DNA of 64,000 nucleotides. Source: Alkalicoccus chagannorensis DSM 18086. GTDB lineage: Bacteria > Bacillota > Bacilli > Bacillales > Salisediminibacteriaceae. The translations under genes were made by a program, and so were the position numbers. The DNA lies in assembly GCF_000429725.1 (NCBI RefSeq), contig NZ_AUCK01000007.1:99313-163312 (forward strand), in the 5' to 3' direction. A model generated the notes under the pieces. The model did not search any database. It worked only from the letters and a program-made list of their open reading frames with translations, and was not told the DNA's origin. Below are positions 16,436 to 25,186 of this stretch, piece by piece (positions within the stretch are counted from its first letter, which is position 1; the number at the start of each line of letters is the position of its first letter).

Positions 16436-17864
16436 CGGACTTCTCCTTCCAATGGGCGCCTAAAGACACCTCGTTTTGTCTTGCGGCTCGTGCAGCTTCC
16501 CGTGCGGTCGTGATCATGTTTGCGGCCGGGAGGGCGGTTGTCTGCTGCATGCCGTCCGGATACGCGTCGAGCTGTTCCAACAGCCGGTCCAGGCGGTCAT
16601 TGGAGCGGACCACCCCAAGCCCTTCATGAATCTGCCTGCGCAGCAGGCCGAGGTCCGGCATCGCGTGCTCCGAAGGAAGGGGGAGAGGAACCACCCCGCT
16701 GCGGCCGGAGGCGCATGCCTTTTTCACCGTCGCCGCGCACTTGGTCCCTGTGACGAGGGCTTCGAGCAGCGAGTTGCTGGCGAGCCGATTGGCGCCGTGC
16801 ACGCCGGTGCAGGCGGTTTCGCCGATGGCGTAGAGACCCGGGATGGAGGTGCGGCCGTCGAGCTCGGCGGCGATCCCGCCCATGTGAAAGTGGGCGCCGG
16901 CGGCAACGGGGATCCATGAATTGGACCGCCGCCGGGTCATCTCGGTGTGCAGGAACGGAAAGGACGAGGCGAGGGCCGGAACAGTGGAGACGTCGAGGAA
17001 CACCGGGCGGCCGGCCTGGCTTTCCTGATCGACGGCTCTTGCGGTGATGTCGCGTCCGGCGAGGTCCCCGCCGGGCACGTCGGCCATGAGTGGGGTCCCG
17101 TCCCCGCGGCGGAGCACCCCGCCGGCGCCGCGGACGGCTTCGGAGACGAGCTGCACGGCGCCGTTCACGTTGTACCAGACGGTCGGGTGAAACTGGATGT
17201 ACTCCATGTCCTGCAGTACTGCTCCGGCCCGCGCGGCCATAGCGGTCCCATCGCCGGTGGAACCGGATGCGTTGGAGGTGCACGGGAACAACGAGCCGAT
17301 GCCGCCGGTGGCGAGCACGACGGCATCGGCATGGATCCGCCAGCGCCTCCCCTGCCAGCGGAACACGACGCCCTGACAGCGGCCGTCCTCTATGTAAAGG
17401 TCCTCTGCTTCAGCATGAGAAAAGAGACGGCCGTGGTGCAATAAAGAAGCAGAGGCGTGGCGCATCAGACGGCGGCCGGTCTGATCTCCGCCCGCATGGA
17501 CGATCCGCGGCAGCCGGTGCGCGCCTTCCCGGCCGAGAGCCAGGCGTCCGTCCGCGTTACGGTCGAACAGCGCCTCCCGCTTTTCCACGAGGCGCACGCC
17601 TGCTTCCAGCAGCTGCCATACCCGTCCGCCATCGTTTTTCCACGCGCCGCAGGCCATCGTATCGTACCAGTGCTGATCGAGAGAGTCGTCCGGATGCAGC
17701 GGCGCCGCCACGCCGCCCTGGGCAAGCCAGGAATTGCCGTGCTCTTCGCCCCCCTTCCTCAGCACCGTACACGACACATCCGCTCCAAGTTCCTCTATGA
17801 ATGTACAGGCAGCAAGTCCGCCGCCGACGACAACAATGTGCACAACCCTCACCTGTCTCTTCAT
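16389..17864 (-). CDS. nadB: L-aspartate oxidase NadB
   Basis: A flavoprotein of about 490 residues that oxidises L-aspartate to iminoaspartate, the first step of NAD synthesis. The FAD-binding VVVGGGLAACTFIEEL is at the N-terminus. HGNSWLAQGGVAAPLHPDDS (family SxxAQGG region), DAVVLATGGIGSLFPCTSN, and the C-terminal GLYAIGETACTGVHGANRLASNSLLEALV are all typical. The start is uncertain: ATG 17864 has no clear Shine-Dalgarno and abuts the NiaR dyad, while GTG 17843 follows AGGTGAGG. First gene of the nadBCA operon. Confidence 0.95.
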   Translation of the reverse strand: MKRQVRVVHIVVVGGGLAACTFIEELGADVSCTVLRKGGEEHGNSWLAQGGVAAPLHPDDSLDQHWYDTMACGAWKNDGGRVWQLLEAGVRLVEKREALFDRNADGRLALGREGAHRLPRIVHAGGDQTGRRLMRHASASLLHHGRLFSHAEAEDLYIEDGRCQGVVFRWQGRRWRIHADAVVLATGGIGSLFPCTSNASGSTGDGTAMAARAGAVLQDMEYIQFHPTVWYNVNGAVQLVSEAVRGAGGVLRRGDGTPLMADVPGGDLAGRDITARAVDQESQAGRPVFLDVSTVPALASSFPFLHTEMTRRRSNSWIPVAAGAHFHMGGIAAELDGRTSIPGLYAIGETACTGVHGANRLASNSLLEALVTGTKCAATVKKACASGRSGVVPLPLPSEHAMPDLGLLRRQIHEGLGVVRSNDRLDRLLEQLDAYPDGMQQTTALPAANMITTAREAARAARQNEVSLGAHWKEKSDEPTLTAGTVDPVFE

Positions 17865-17878
17865 GTGTCTTGACACAT
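17863..17878. promoter_or_regulatory. NiaR (YrxA) operator, dyad 1
   Basis: A perfect dyad ATGTGTC-TT-GACACAT. It overlaps a TTGACA -35 for the nifS side (17870-17875, with TACACT at 17894-17899) and the putative transcription start of nadB on the other side. In Bacillus subtilis YrxA controls this same divergent nadBCA / nifS-yrxA pair. Confidence 0.75.
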
Positions 17879-17902
17879 ATCTTTACATAAATCTACACTG
17901 AA

Positions 17903-17915
17903 CACAAGTCATGTG
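17903..17915. promoter_or_regulatory. candidate NiaR operator, dyad 2
   Basis: CACA-AGTCA-TGTG, 40 bp (centre to centre about 38) from dyad 1, in the same divergent promoter and just before the nifS ribosome binding site. Two sites would allow cooperative repression. Confidence 0.45.
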
Positions 17916-17928
17916 AAGGAGGAAGTGG

Positions 17929-19092
17929 ATGATGTACTTAGACCATGCGGCCGGGGCCCCGATGCCCGCGTCCGTGATCGACACGTGGGTCCATGCCCAG
18001 CAGCACTTTGCCGCCAATCCATCAAGCCTGCACGAACCCGGGAATCAGGCCGCCCGTCTGCTCACCCTCGCTAGAAAAGAAATCGCCGCCGCCGTGGGTG
18101 GAACCCCGACTCATCTTTTTTTCACCGCCGGAGGGACCGAAGCAAACCATCTCGCCCTCGAAGCCCTGACCCGGAGCACCCCGCCCGTACACGCGGTGAC
18201 GACGACAATCGAGCACCCGTCCGTCCGCTCCTTTTTTAAAAAATTGGAGGGAGCAGGGACCCGGGTGACCTGGCTTTCCCCAGCTTCCGATGGGGTAGTG
18301 ACAGAGGAGCATCTGGCTGCAGTACTCGAGCCGGAGACGTCGCTCGTTTCGGTGCAGTTCGTCAACAGCGAGACCGGCATCATGCAGCCGGTCCGGGCTT
18401 TGAAGCGGACGGCGGGAGACATTCCGTTTCATACCGACGCGGTGCAGGCGCTCGGCAAAGTGCCGCTGGACTTGTTTCTCCTCGGAGTGGAAGCGCTGAG
18501 TGTGTCCGCGCATAAGATCGGCGGGCCCAAACACATGGGAGCAGTCTGCGTCAAAGACTGTTCGGTGTGGACGCCGGCCTGGCCGGAGACGTCACAGGAG
18601 CTGGGATTCCGTCCGGGAACGGTCGATGTGCCCGGTGCCGCCGCCTTTGCCGCCGCTGTGCAGGCGCTGCCGTCAATGGAGACGGCGCTGGAGGCTGCCT
18701 GGACGAAGCGGGAGCGGTTCATCCAGGCGCTTCCGCCGGAGACGAGGATCGATGAAGCAGCGGACCAGTCGCCCTATATCATCGGCCTTCGTATCGCCGG
18801 TATACAGGGCCAGTACCTGCTGGCGCTCCTGGACCGCCGGGGGATCTCGGTATCGACCGGCACCGCCTGTACGCAGGGAGTCGAAGACGTCTCCCCGGTC
18901 ATGGAGGCGCTGCACCCGGGGTCTCCGACCGAGCAGGGACGCTTCCTCCGTGTGTCGTTCGGCCCCACAACCTCCTTAGAGGAGCTGGAGCGCGCAGCTG
19001 AGGCAATCTGTGCTATTGTAGAGTCAGTCAGGGGGGAGGAACATGGCAGAGAAAATGCAGGGCGAAGCGAGGCGGAAGGCGTTGATCCATGA
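17929..19092 (+). CDS. nifS: NifS-like cysteine desulfurase of the NAD locus
   Basis: A 387-residue PLP-dependent cysteine desulfurase that probably assembles the NadA iron-sulfur cluster. It shows YLDHAAGAPMP at the N-terminus, FFTAGGTEANHLAL (about 65), FHTDAVQALGKVPLD with the PLP Asp (about 168), the Schiff-base Lys in VSAHKIGGPKHMGAV (about 195), and a mobile-loop Cys in STGTACTQGVEDVSP. AAGGAGG precedes both ATG 17929 and ATG 17932. It overlaps niaR by 50 bp. Confidence 0.92.
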   Translation: MMYLDHAAGAPMPASVIDTWVHAQQHFAANPSSLHEPGNQAARLLTLARKEIAAAVGGTPTHLFFTAGGTEANHLALEALTRSTPPVHAVTTTIEHPSVRSFFKKLEGAGTRVTWLSPASDGVVTEEHLAAVLEPETSLVSVQFVNSETGIMQPVRALKRTAGDIPFHTDAVQALGKVPLDLFLLGVEALSVSAHKIGGPKHMGAVCVKDCSVWTPAWPETSQELGFRPGTVDVPGAAAFAAAVQALPSMETALEAAWTKRERFIQALPPETRIDEAADQSPYIIGLRIAGIQGQYLLALLDRRGISVSTGTACTQGVEDVSPVMEALHPGSPTEQGRFLRVSFGPTTSLEELERAAEAICAIVESVRGEEHGRENAGRSEAEGVDP

Positions 19093-19579
19093 ACTGCAGC
19101 ACGCGGAACGGGCCCGGAGCGGCCGTTCGCTCGGAGAGCAGTTCGGGGTGAGCCGGCAGGTGATCGTGCAGGACATGACGCTGTTAAAGGCGCAGCAGCA
19201 TCCGATCACTGCAACAAGCCAGGGCTACGTCTGGAATGAAGCAACGAGTGGCAGGGCCGAGCGGATCCTCGCCTGTGTCCATCCACCGGAACGAACCGAA
19301 GAAGAGCTGCTGCTGCTCGTCGACCACGGCGTCACCGTCAAAGACGTGCGCGTCGAGCATCCCGTCTACGGCGACCTGCGCGCGAGCATCATGGTGAAAA
19401 ACCGACGTCAGGTGCAGCAGTTTTTGGAGCAGGTCCGTCGCACCGAAGCAAGCTATCTGTCCGAACTAACCGATGGCATCCACCTTCACGCCGTCGAAGC
19501 AGACACCGAAGACGACCTGCAGGCCGCGGTCGATGCCCTCGCCGAAGCCGGGTTTTTGATTGAAGAGCGGACCGACTAA
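19043..19579 (+). CDS. niaR: nicotinate-responsive repressor NiaR (YrxA)
   Basis: A 178-residue repressor with an N-terminal HTH_11 domain (LIHELQHAERARSGRSLGEQFGVSRQVIVQDMTLLKAQ) and a C-terminal 3H domain: HGVTVKDVRVEHPVYGD, EASYLSELTDGIHLHAVEA, with three conserved His residues that bind metal. YrxA proteins repress nadBCA and nifS when nicotinic acid is available. GGGGGGAGG lies before ATG 19043, inside the end of nifS. It probably binds the dyads at 17863-17915. Confidence 0.93.
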   Translation: MAEKMQGEARRKALIHELQHAERARSGRSLGEQFGVSRQVIVQDMTLLKAQQHPITATSQGYVWNEATSGRAERILACVHPPERTEEELLLLVDHGVTVKDVRVEHPVYGDLRASIMVKNRRQVQQFLEQVRRTEASYLSELTDGIHLHAVEADTEDDLQAAVDALAEAGFLIEERTD

Positions 19580-19588
19580 CAGCAGACG

Positions 19589-19624
19589 AAGCCGAACCGG
19601 CGAAAAAATCGGTTCGGCTTTGTT
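19589..19624 (+). terminator. rho-independent terminator after niaR
   Basis: AAGCCGAACCG pairs with CGGTTCGGCTT, followed by a short T-run. Confidence 0.85.
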
Positions 19625-19638
19625 GTCTTGGGAGGCCA

Positions 19639-19920
19639 GTGGGGAAGTGAGGCCAACTTTTCGGGAATTGTGACCAAGCGGCGGGAAAGTCCGGACAATT
19701 GGCGGCGATTGTGACAAAGTGCGGCAGATATTCGGCCAAAGCAGCAAATTCAAGGGAATCGGATACCTCTCCGCGCCTGCCGGCTTGGTTGTCGTCGAAT
19801 CTGAGAGGCAGGTGGGAAGTGCGGCCAATTCCCGGCGATTGTGACCAAGCTGGAGCAAAGTCTGGACAATTGGCCACGATTGTGACCAAGCGCAGCCAAA
19901 CTCTGGCCAAAGCAGCCCCA
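19639..19920 (+). repeat. R1 phased repeat array, two units
   Basis: ATTGTGACCAAG blocks start at 19667 and 19838 (period 171). The linker again has GGATACCTCTCCGCGCC and a GGCTTGGTT block. The second unit is more diverged (TGGAGCAAAGT, CGCAGCCAAACTC). It accounts for the 19580-19929 gap. Confidence 0.88.
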
Positions 19921-19929
19921 TCACCGGAA

Positions 19930-21111
19930 TCAGCTCATCTCCTGCGCCGGGTGGCTTGCTGCACTCTCCGGGAGGGGATTGACAGTATCGGTCTGCGGGC
20001 CGAACATCACGGCGAGCAGACCGAAGCTGCCGAACAACAGGAAGACCGCTGAATAGCCGAGCACCCCGATCAATCCGCCTGCCAGGACAGAGCCCGCGAC
20101 TTGTCCGACGGCGAGCAGCAGAAACGGCGTGCCGATGCCGAGCGAGGCGTTGGCGATGAACACCCGGATGCCCCAGACGATCAGCACACCAGTAACGAAC
20201 AAATACGCAGCCCCGAACAGCGCAGCAGCCGTGTACGCACCGAGTGGTTCTTCAGGAAAAGCCGCCAGCAGCAGCGAGGCGAGTCCGATCGCAGAAGCCG
20301 CGCCCATGTAGGAAGCCGGCAGGCCGATGCGCCGGATGACAGAGCCGGAAAAGCCCCCAAGTACGCCGAAAATACCGAGGACGATCCAGAACCCGGAGAG
20401 GCCCGCGCTGCTGAACTGGCCGGTACTATCAAGAAAGTCCACGGCAAACGTCCAGAAAACCGCCGTGGCCATCCCGAGGAGACCTGCGCTCAGGAGCAGA
20501 CGGGGAGCACCCGGCACCCCTCGAATACCGAACGACCCTTGATCAAACTGGACGCGCGACACGCCCCGCTTCGGAAGCACCCGACGGTTCCAAAGCAGAA
20601 TGAGGAGGGCCAGCGCCGCATACCCGGCGTAGGTCATCCGCCATTCACCCAGCAGAAAGACCGCGCCGGCTCCGGCAACGAGCAGGCCGAGACTCGTGCC
20701 GGTGTTGATCCACGTATTGGCCGTGCCCTGCTTCTCTTCCTGGATCCAGAGCGAAATCGCGGCGCCGTAGGGAGGGGAGACGAAGCCGGTGCTCGCGCCG
20801 GCGGCGAGCACGCCGAGGGCTAGCACCCACGCATTCGGGGCGATGCTCATCAGCAGCATGCCGAGTACCGCCGATATGCCTGCGGCGAGAATCATGCCGC
20901 GCGGGCCGTGCCGGCTCGTCCAGACGATCGAGAACACGATGGCCCCACAGTAGGACAAATACACGAGCGACGAAATCAAGCCGGCAACCGCGGGCGTCAT
21001 GCCGAGGTCCTCGCTGATGCCCGGAAGCATGAGGCCGTAGCTGAAGCGGGCGAGGCCATAGGAAACGGCAATCATGGCGATGCCGGGAAGAACCAGCCTG
21101 GTGATGTTCAT
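19930..21111 (-). CDS. MFS transporter, YbfB/YjiJ-like
   Basis: A 393-residue major facilitator with about 12 hydrophobic segments. The N-terminal GIAMIAVSYGLARFSYGLMLP and SRHGPRGMILAAGISAVLGML (the loop 2-3 motif) fit the YbfB/YjiJ branch, whose substrates are mostly unknown. It is transcribed away from a TetR-type regulator and shares with it a 163-bp intergenic region that holds two dyads. It is therefore probably a regulated exporter. Confidence 0.85.
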   Translation of the reverse strand: MNITRLVLPGIAMIAVSYGLARFSYGLMLPGISEDLGMTPAVAGLISSLVYLSYCGAIVFSIVWTSRHGPRGMILAAGISAVLGMLLMSIAPNAWVLALGVLAAGASTGFVSPPYGAAISLWIQEEKQGTANTWINTGTSLGLLVAGAGAVFLLGEWRMTYAGYAALALLILLWNRRVLPKRGVSRVQFDQGSFGIRGVPGAPRLLLSAGLLGMATAVFWTFAVDFLDSTGQFSSAGLSGFWIVLGIFGVLGGFSGSVIRRIGLPASYMGAASAIGLASLLLAAFPEEPLGAYTAAALFGAAYLFVTGVLIVWGIRVFIANASLGIGTPFLLLAVGQVAGSVLAGGLIGVLGYSAVFLLFGSFGLLAVMFGPQTDTVNPLPESAASHPAQEMS

Positions 21112-21128
21112 AAAAACTCCTCCCGAAA

Positions 21129-21181
21129 AGATAGAACGATTTATCTAAAATAATACTAAATTAGATAGAACGGTAATTCTA
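21129..21181. promoter_or_regulatory. candidate TetR operators between the MFS and TetR genes
   Basis: Two palindromes lie in this AT-rich divergent region: AGAT-N10-ATCT at 21129-21146 and TAGAA-CGGTAA-TTCTA at 21166-21181. Each contains the direct repeat GATAGAACG (21130 and 21164). Such duplication is usual for an autoregulated TetR/transporter pair. Confidence 0.6.
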
Positions 21182-21274
21182 TTTTTAGCATGAACCAGAA
21201 AGGAATGCAACAATCGCAGCGGAAATGATACGATAGGGGCAGAAGCACACTCGTGACGCACAAAGGAGCAGACC

Positions 21275-21841
21275 ATGGCCAAATCGAAAAAGAAAGAAGC
21301 ACTGCTGCACGCCTCGGAACGGCTTTTTTACGAGCACGGATTCCACGGCGTCGGCCTCAAACAGATCATCCACGAAGCCGACACGGCCCTGATGACGTTA
21401 TACAACCATTTCTCCTCCAAAGAAGCCCTCGTCGAAGAAGTACTGCGGCGGCGCGAGGAGCGGTACTGGTCCTACCTCGATTCCCACGTGGAACAAGAAG
21501 GCGAGCACCCTTTTGTGACCGTCGTCAAGGCGCACGGCGACTGGCTCGCCACCGAATCCTATAAAGGAGACATGTTCCTGCGCGCCATCGAAGACTACGC
21601 CGGCACCGACAACGACATCGAACACATCGCCCGCTCCCATAAGGAAAAACTCCTTAGCTACCTCCGTCAGCTGGCGAAAAAGGTGGACGAGGAGAACCAC
21701 GAGGATGCGGCACACTACTTGACCCTCCTTCTGGAAGGAACGACGTCGATGGCGACCTTGATCGGTGCGGAGCAGGCGACGGCGTACGCACGTGCTATCG
21801 TGGAAAAAATGAACACGGTACCGGACGAGCAGCGTGGATAA
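21275..21841 (+). CDS. TetR/AcrR family transcriptional regulator
   Basis: A 188-residue regulator. The N-terminal HTH reads KKEALLHASERLFYEHGFHGVGLKQIIHEADTALMTLYNHFSSKEALVEEVL (residues about 5-57). The remaining helical domain should bind a small inducer. It probably represses itself and the divergent MFS gene through the dyads at 21129-21181. Confidence 0.9.
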   Translation: MAKSKKKEALLHASERLFYEHGFHGVGLKQIIHEADTALMTLYNHFSSKEALVEEVLRRREERYWSYLDSHVEQEGEHPFVTVVKAHGDWLATESYKGDMFLRAIEDYAGTDNDIEHIARSHKEKLLSYLRQLAKKVDEENHEDAAHYLTLLLEGTTSMATLIGAEQATAYARAIVEKMNTVPDEQRG

Positions 21842-21913
21842 CGGCCAGGTATCCGGGTTCCATCAGAGGGGGAAACCTGCTATACTGAGGACTGCTGAAC
21901 CGACAACCGCGCG

Positions 21914-21929
21914 TGTTTCACGTGAAACA
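21914..21929. promoter_or_regulatory. parS site (perfect consensus)
   Basis: TGTTTCACGTGAAACA, the exact 16-bp palindrome bound by ParB/Spo0J in Bacillus. It lies 46 bp upstream of the dihydrouridine synthase start. Confidence 0.92.
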
Positions 21930-21975
21930 TGCTGCAGATTATAGAGAAATTCGCGAGAGAAAGGAAGAACCAGAT

Positions 21976-22983
21976 ATGACGAACGAAAACTTCTGGGCGG
22001 AACTGCCAAAGCCGTTTTTCGTCTTGGCACCGATGGAAGAAGTAACGAATGTGGTTTTCCGTCACGTGGTCGCAGAAGCGGCCCGTCCGGACGTGTTTTT
22101 TACCGAGTTTACGAATACAGACAGCTGGTGCCACCCGGACGGCATCGAGAGTACGAAGGGACGGCTCCTGTTCACCGAGGATGAGCAGCCGATGGTCGCC
22201 CACATCTGGGGAGACAAGCCGGAGAATTTCCGGGAGATGAGCATCGGCATGAAAGAAGCCGGCTTCAAGGGCATCGACATCAACATGGGCTGCCCGGTAG
22301 CGAACGTTGCCGCGAAAGGGAAGGGGAGCGGCTTGATCCGCGAGCCGGAGAATGCCGCAGACATCATCCAGGCAGCGAAAGCCGGCGGCCTGCCCGTCAG
22401 CGTGAAGACGCGCCTCGGTTATACGTACGTAGATGAATGGAAAGAATGGCTCTCGCATCTGCTCCGCCAGGACATTGCGAACTTATCGATCCACCTGCGT
22501 ACGAAAAAAGAAATGAGCAGTGTCGATGCACACTGGGAGCTCATTCCAGAGATCAAGGCGATGCGTGACGAGCTTGCGCCGGATACACTTTTGACCATTA
22601 ACGGTGACATTGCGGACTATCAGACCGGCGTCGAGCTCGTCGACAAGTACGGCGTCGACGGCGTCATGATCGGGCGCGGCATCTTCACGAATCCGTATGC
22701 GTTTGAAACGGAGCCGCGGGAGCACACGACGAAGGAACTCTTCGACCTGCTGCGGCTCCACCTCGATCTGCACGACAAGTATTCCGAGGAGATGGGCCCG
22801 CTCTTGTTTAAACCGCTCCGCCGTTTCTTCAAAATTTACATCCGCGGCATCCGTGGCAGTGCCGAGCTGCGTCACCAGCTGATGCAGACCGAGACGACCG
22901 ATCAGGTCCGCACGCTGCTCGACGACTTCGAGGCCGAGGCCGCCGAAAGAGAAAAAGAAAAGCAGCTCGTCGGAAAAGACTAG
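21976..22983 (+). CDS. tRNA-dihydrouridine synthase family protein
   Basis: A 335-residue FMN-dependent Dus enzyme, which reduces uridines in tRNA to dihydrouridine using NAD(P)H. The FMN-barrel start [28 protein letters not shown] with the catalytic Cys (about residue 105), SVKTRLGY, and [16 protein letters not shown] (about 230-245, phosphate binding) are all visible. AGAAAGGAAG lies before ATG 21976. The frame stays open upstream through the parS site, which would add [10 protein letters not shown] take that as fortuitous. Which Dus class it belongs to is not settled. Confidence 0.9.
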   Translation: MTNENFWAELPKPFFVLAPMEEVTNVVFRHVVAEAARPDVFFTEFTNTDSWCHPDGIESTKGRLLFTEDEQPMVAHIWGDKPENFREMSIGMKEAGFKGIDINMGCPVANVAAKGKGSGLIREPENAADIIQAAKAGGLPVSVKTRLGYTYVDEWKEWLSHLLRQDIANLSIHLRTKKEMSSVDAHWELIPEIKAMRDELAPDTLLTINGDIADYQTGVELVDKYGVDGVMIGRGIFTNPYAFETEPREHTTKELFDLLRLHLDLHDKYSEEMGPLLFKPLRRFFKIYIRGIRGSAELRHQLMQTETTDQVRTLLDDFEAEAAEREKEKQLVGKD

Positions 22984-22992
22984 CTGCCGCTA

Positions 22993-23030
22993 AGGACCGG
23001 TTCTCCCACGTGGAAACCGGTCTTTTTTTC
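22993..23030 (+). terminator. rho-independent terminator
   Basis: GGACCGGTT pairs with AACCGGTC, followed by TTTTTTT. Confidence 0.88.
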
Positions 23031-23133
23031 TTTGTTAAAAAGGATAGAAACCGACACGGCGGGGCTGATTGTTGATAGAAAGAACCTCCGGCATGTATTA
23101 TATTTACAATGTAAGCGAATACTTGAAGGAGGG

Positions 23134-23149
23134 TGTTTCACGTGAAACT
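23134..23149. promoter_or_regulatory. parS site overlapping a start codon (one mismatch)
   Basis: TGTTTCACGTGAAACT differs from the consensus only in the last base. The GTG start of the SDR gene (23142) sits in the centre of the palindrome. Confidence 0.85.
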
Positions 23150-23903
23150 TGCTGGAAAAACAGCTGTCGTGACGGGAGCCGCATCAGGCATGGGACGCGC
23201 CATCGCCCTGCGTTTTGCCAAAGAAGGAGCCAAGGTACTGGTGACAGACATGAATCTGGCTGGCGCAGAGGAGACGGTCGCAGAAATAACCGGGAAGGGG
23301 CAGCAGGCTGAAGCGCTGCAGGTCAATGTAGCAGAAGCGGCGGACGTGGAGAAGATGATCGACACCGCGGTTGAGACCTTCGGCACGGTAGACATTCTCG
23401 TGAACAATGCCGGGATCATGGATGGATTTGAACCGGTAGGGGAGATCACGGACGAAAAATGGGACAAGATTTTCGCCGTGAATACGACGGGTGTGATGCG
23501 GGCGATGCGGAAAGTCATCCCGCTCTTCCAGGAAAAAGGCCGAGGCGTCATCGTCAACATCGCTTCGACCGGCGGGTTCAGCGGGGCTCATGCCGGTGTC
23601 GCCTACGGGGCGTCGAAACATGCGGTGGTCGGCATCACGAAAAACACCGGCTTTATGTATGCCAAAGAGGGGATCCGCTGCAATGCAATTGCCCCGGGCG
23701 CCATCGAGACGAACATCGGCGCCAGCATGTCCAACATCAGTGAATTCGGCATGGGGCGTGCCGGCATGACCCACGGGCTGTCTCCAAGAAACGGGCAGGC
23801 GGACGAGATTGCCGCGGCCGCCCTGTACCTGGCCTCTGACGACGCGTCTTTCGTCAACGGCACCGTGCTGACCGTGGACGGCGGGTGGACGGCAGCGTTT
23901 TAA
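23142..23903 (+). CDS. SDR family NAD(P)-dependent oxidoreductase
   Basis: A 253-residue classical short-chain dehydrogenase. TGAASGMG (about 12-19) binds the cofactor, and NNAG is at about 88. The catalytic Ser is in IASTGGFSG, and Tyr/Lys in YGASKHA (about 155-159). The Asp in VTDMNLAG suggests NAD(H) preference. GAAGGAGG is 9 bases before GTG 23142, and MKLAGKTAVVTG is the usual SDR start; GTG 23133 is too close to the Shine-Dalgarno. The start region is embedded in a parS site, so bound ParB could affect expression. The substrate is unknown. Confidence 0.92.
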   Translation: MKLAGKTAVVTGAASGMGRAIALRFAKEGAKVLVTDMNLAGAEETVAEITGKGQQAEALQVNVAEAADVEKMIDTAVETFGTVDILVNNAGIMDGFEPVGEITDEKWDKIFAVNTTGVMRAMRKVIPLFQEKGRGVIVNIASTGGFSGAHAGVAYGASKHAVVGITKNTGFMYAKEGIRCNAIAPGAIETNIGASMSNISEFGMGRAGMTHGLSPRNGQADEIAAAALYLASDDASFVNGTVLTVDGGWTAAF

Positions 23904-23930
23904 CCGGTGGATATGCATGAAGAACGAACA

Positions 23931-23963
23931 GGCTGTCCGTACACATACGGATGGCTTTTTTTT
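23931..23963 (+). terminator. rho-independent terminator
   Basis: GGCTGTCCGTA pairs with TACGGATGGC (one G-T pair), followed by eight Ts. Confidence 0.85.
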
Positions 23964-24085
23964 GATGAATAATAAAAGGACGCTGCTGTCTCCTTTTTCC
24001 ACTATAGATGTAAGTGGTTTTTTTTTGTATGAAAGGGGTAATTATCCAGTGTGAATACCAAAAAATACAAAAAAGGATGATCTCC

Positions 24086-24637
24086 ATGAAAAAACAGATG
24101 ATCGCTGCAGGCGTTGCCATGGTCATGACGACCGCCTGCACCACGACGGAGGAAACAAATTCTCCGGACAATACGCCGGACAACGAAGCGGACGATCCGG
24201 AAGAACCGCAGAACGACGAGGAACAGGATTCGAACATGCTGGCATCGGAGACAGACGGGGACTTTCAATTGGATGTGTATCAAGCGGAAGAAGAGCCGGA
24301 AGTATTCCGTGCGGAGCTGCGTTACACAGGTTCGGAGGAAGAAATGGAGATTTTTCACTATCAGAACGTGATCAATTTTCACCTTGAGCAGGACGGAGAG
24401 GTAGTAGGAGGGGCACCGTTCGTCGATGACGGGAATGAGTATACGTCCACGACCCTGGAGGAAAACGAATCCATCGAGGACAGTGTCTCGAGAGACACCA
24501 TTGATAATTACGAACCTGCCTCCGGAGAAGCCTATATGCTCGTAGCAGAACCTTTCTTCAATACAGAGGAAGATCTGGAAGAAGAGGAGGCCGTCACGAC
24601 GCCTCGAGTCGAAGTGGAAGTAACCTTTTCCAACTAA
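24086..24637 (+). CDS. putative lipoprotein, 183 aa
   Basis: An N-terminal signal KKQMIAAGVAMVMTTAC suggests lipidation at Cys 17, although the lipobox (TTAC) is weak. A low-complexity acidic linker follows (EETNSPDNTPDNEADDPEEPQ). A C-terminal domain then contains FRAELRYTGSEEEMEIFHYQNVINFHLEQDG, a beta-rich pattern reminiscent of the BsuPI-type inhibitor fold. Strongly acidic, as in halophile exported proteins. The ATG has AAAAGG upstream. Function unknown; it may sit on the outer face of the membrane. Confidence 0.7.
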   Translation: MKKQMIAAGVAMVMTTACTTTEETNSPDNTPDNEADDPEEPQNDEEQDSNMLASETDGDFQLDVYQAEEEPEVFRAELRYTGSEEEMEIFHYQNVINFHLEQDGEVVGGAPFVDDGNEYTSTTLEENESIEDSVSRDTIDNYEPASGEAYMLVAEPFFNTEEDLEEEEAVTTPRVEVEVTFSN

Positions 24638-24771
24638 GAGGCACGCCGGACGAAGGTTAAGGAGCAGAAGCGGATAAACAAAGCAGGGCCGTTCCGCAGG
24701 ATGAGGGAACGGCCTTCAGCAGCTGGTTTTCTGCTTACGAAGAAAATCGGAACAAACGTACTCTATTGAAC

Positions 24772-25159
24772 CACGTCTGTTGATTACCCATTTATTAGGA
24801 AAATGTGTATTGGGTGCAGCGGCTGCGGTTTTTCTATCTTCGCCTGCTGAGGAGAAAGAACACCTTGCACTGCGACAGGCTCTGATCACAAGGAAGAAAG
24901 GATGCAGCATCCTCCTTCCAACGAAAGGCTCGTTTTTCCTTAATGAGAAAAAGAGCGGCGCGCAGCCGGCGACTCCGGGAGGATCAGGACGATTCGAAGA
25001 TCCGGCTGCCGGCGGCAGACTAGCTGAGAGAGTCCCCTCCGGAAAGCGTCCGGCGGAAGCAGAGCCTCCCTCCGTATTCCAACGAAGAAGCTCTTTCTGT
25101 TGTTTTGTAGAAAAAACAATAACTATGATTTGGAGGATATTGGTTAATCAACAGACGTG
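24772..25159 (+). mobile_element. MITE-like element, copy 1 (388 bp)
   Basis: The ends are perfect 15-bp inverted repeats, CACGTCTGTTGATTA and TAATCAACAGACGTG. They are flanked by an exact 9-bp target duplication, CTATTGAAC (24763-24771 and 25160-25168). Inside are no transposase and no credible gene. The internal sequence matches the element at 48748-49369 in opposite orientation but lacks about 230 bp of its centre. A 9-bp duplication narrows the parent IS family (ISLre2 and IS4 are candidates) but does not settle it. Confidence 0.88.
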
Positions 25160-25186
25160 CTATTGAACATAAGAAAATGAAGGAGA

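Noticed and set aside
24690..24725. GGGCCGTTCC/GGAACGGCC hairpin after the lipoprotein gene, considered as a terminator.
   Set aside because: No T-run follows within the usual distance, so it is left unassigned.
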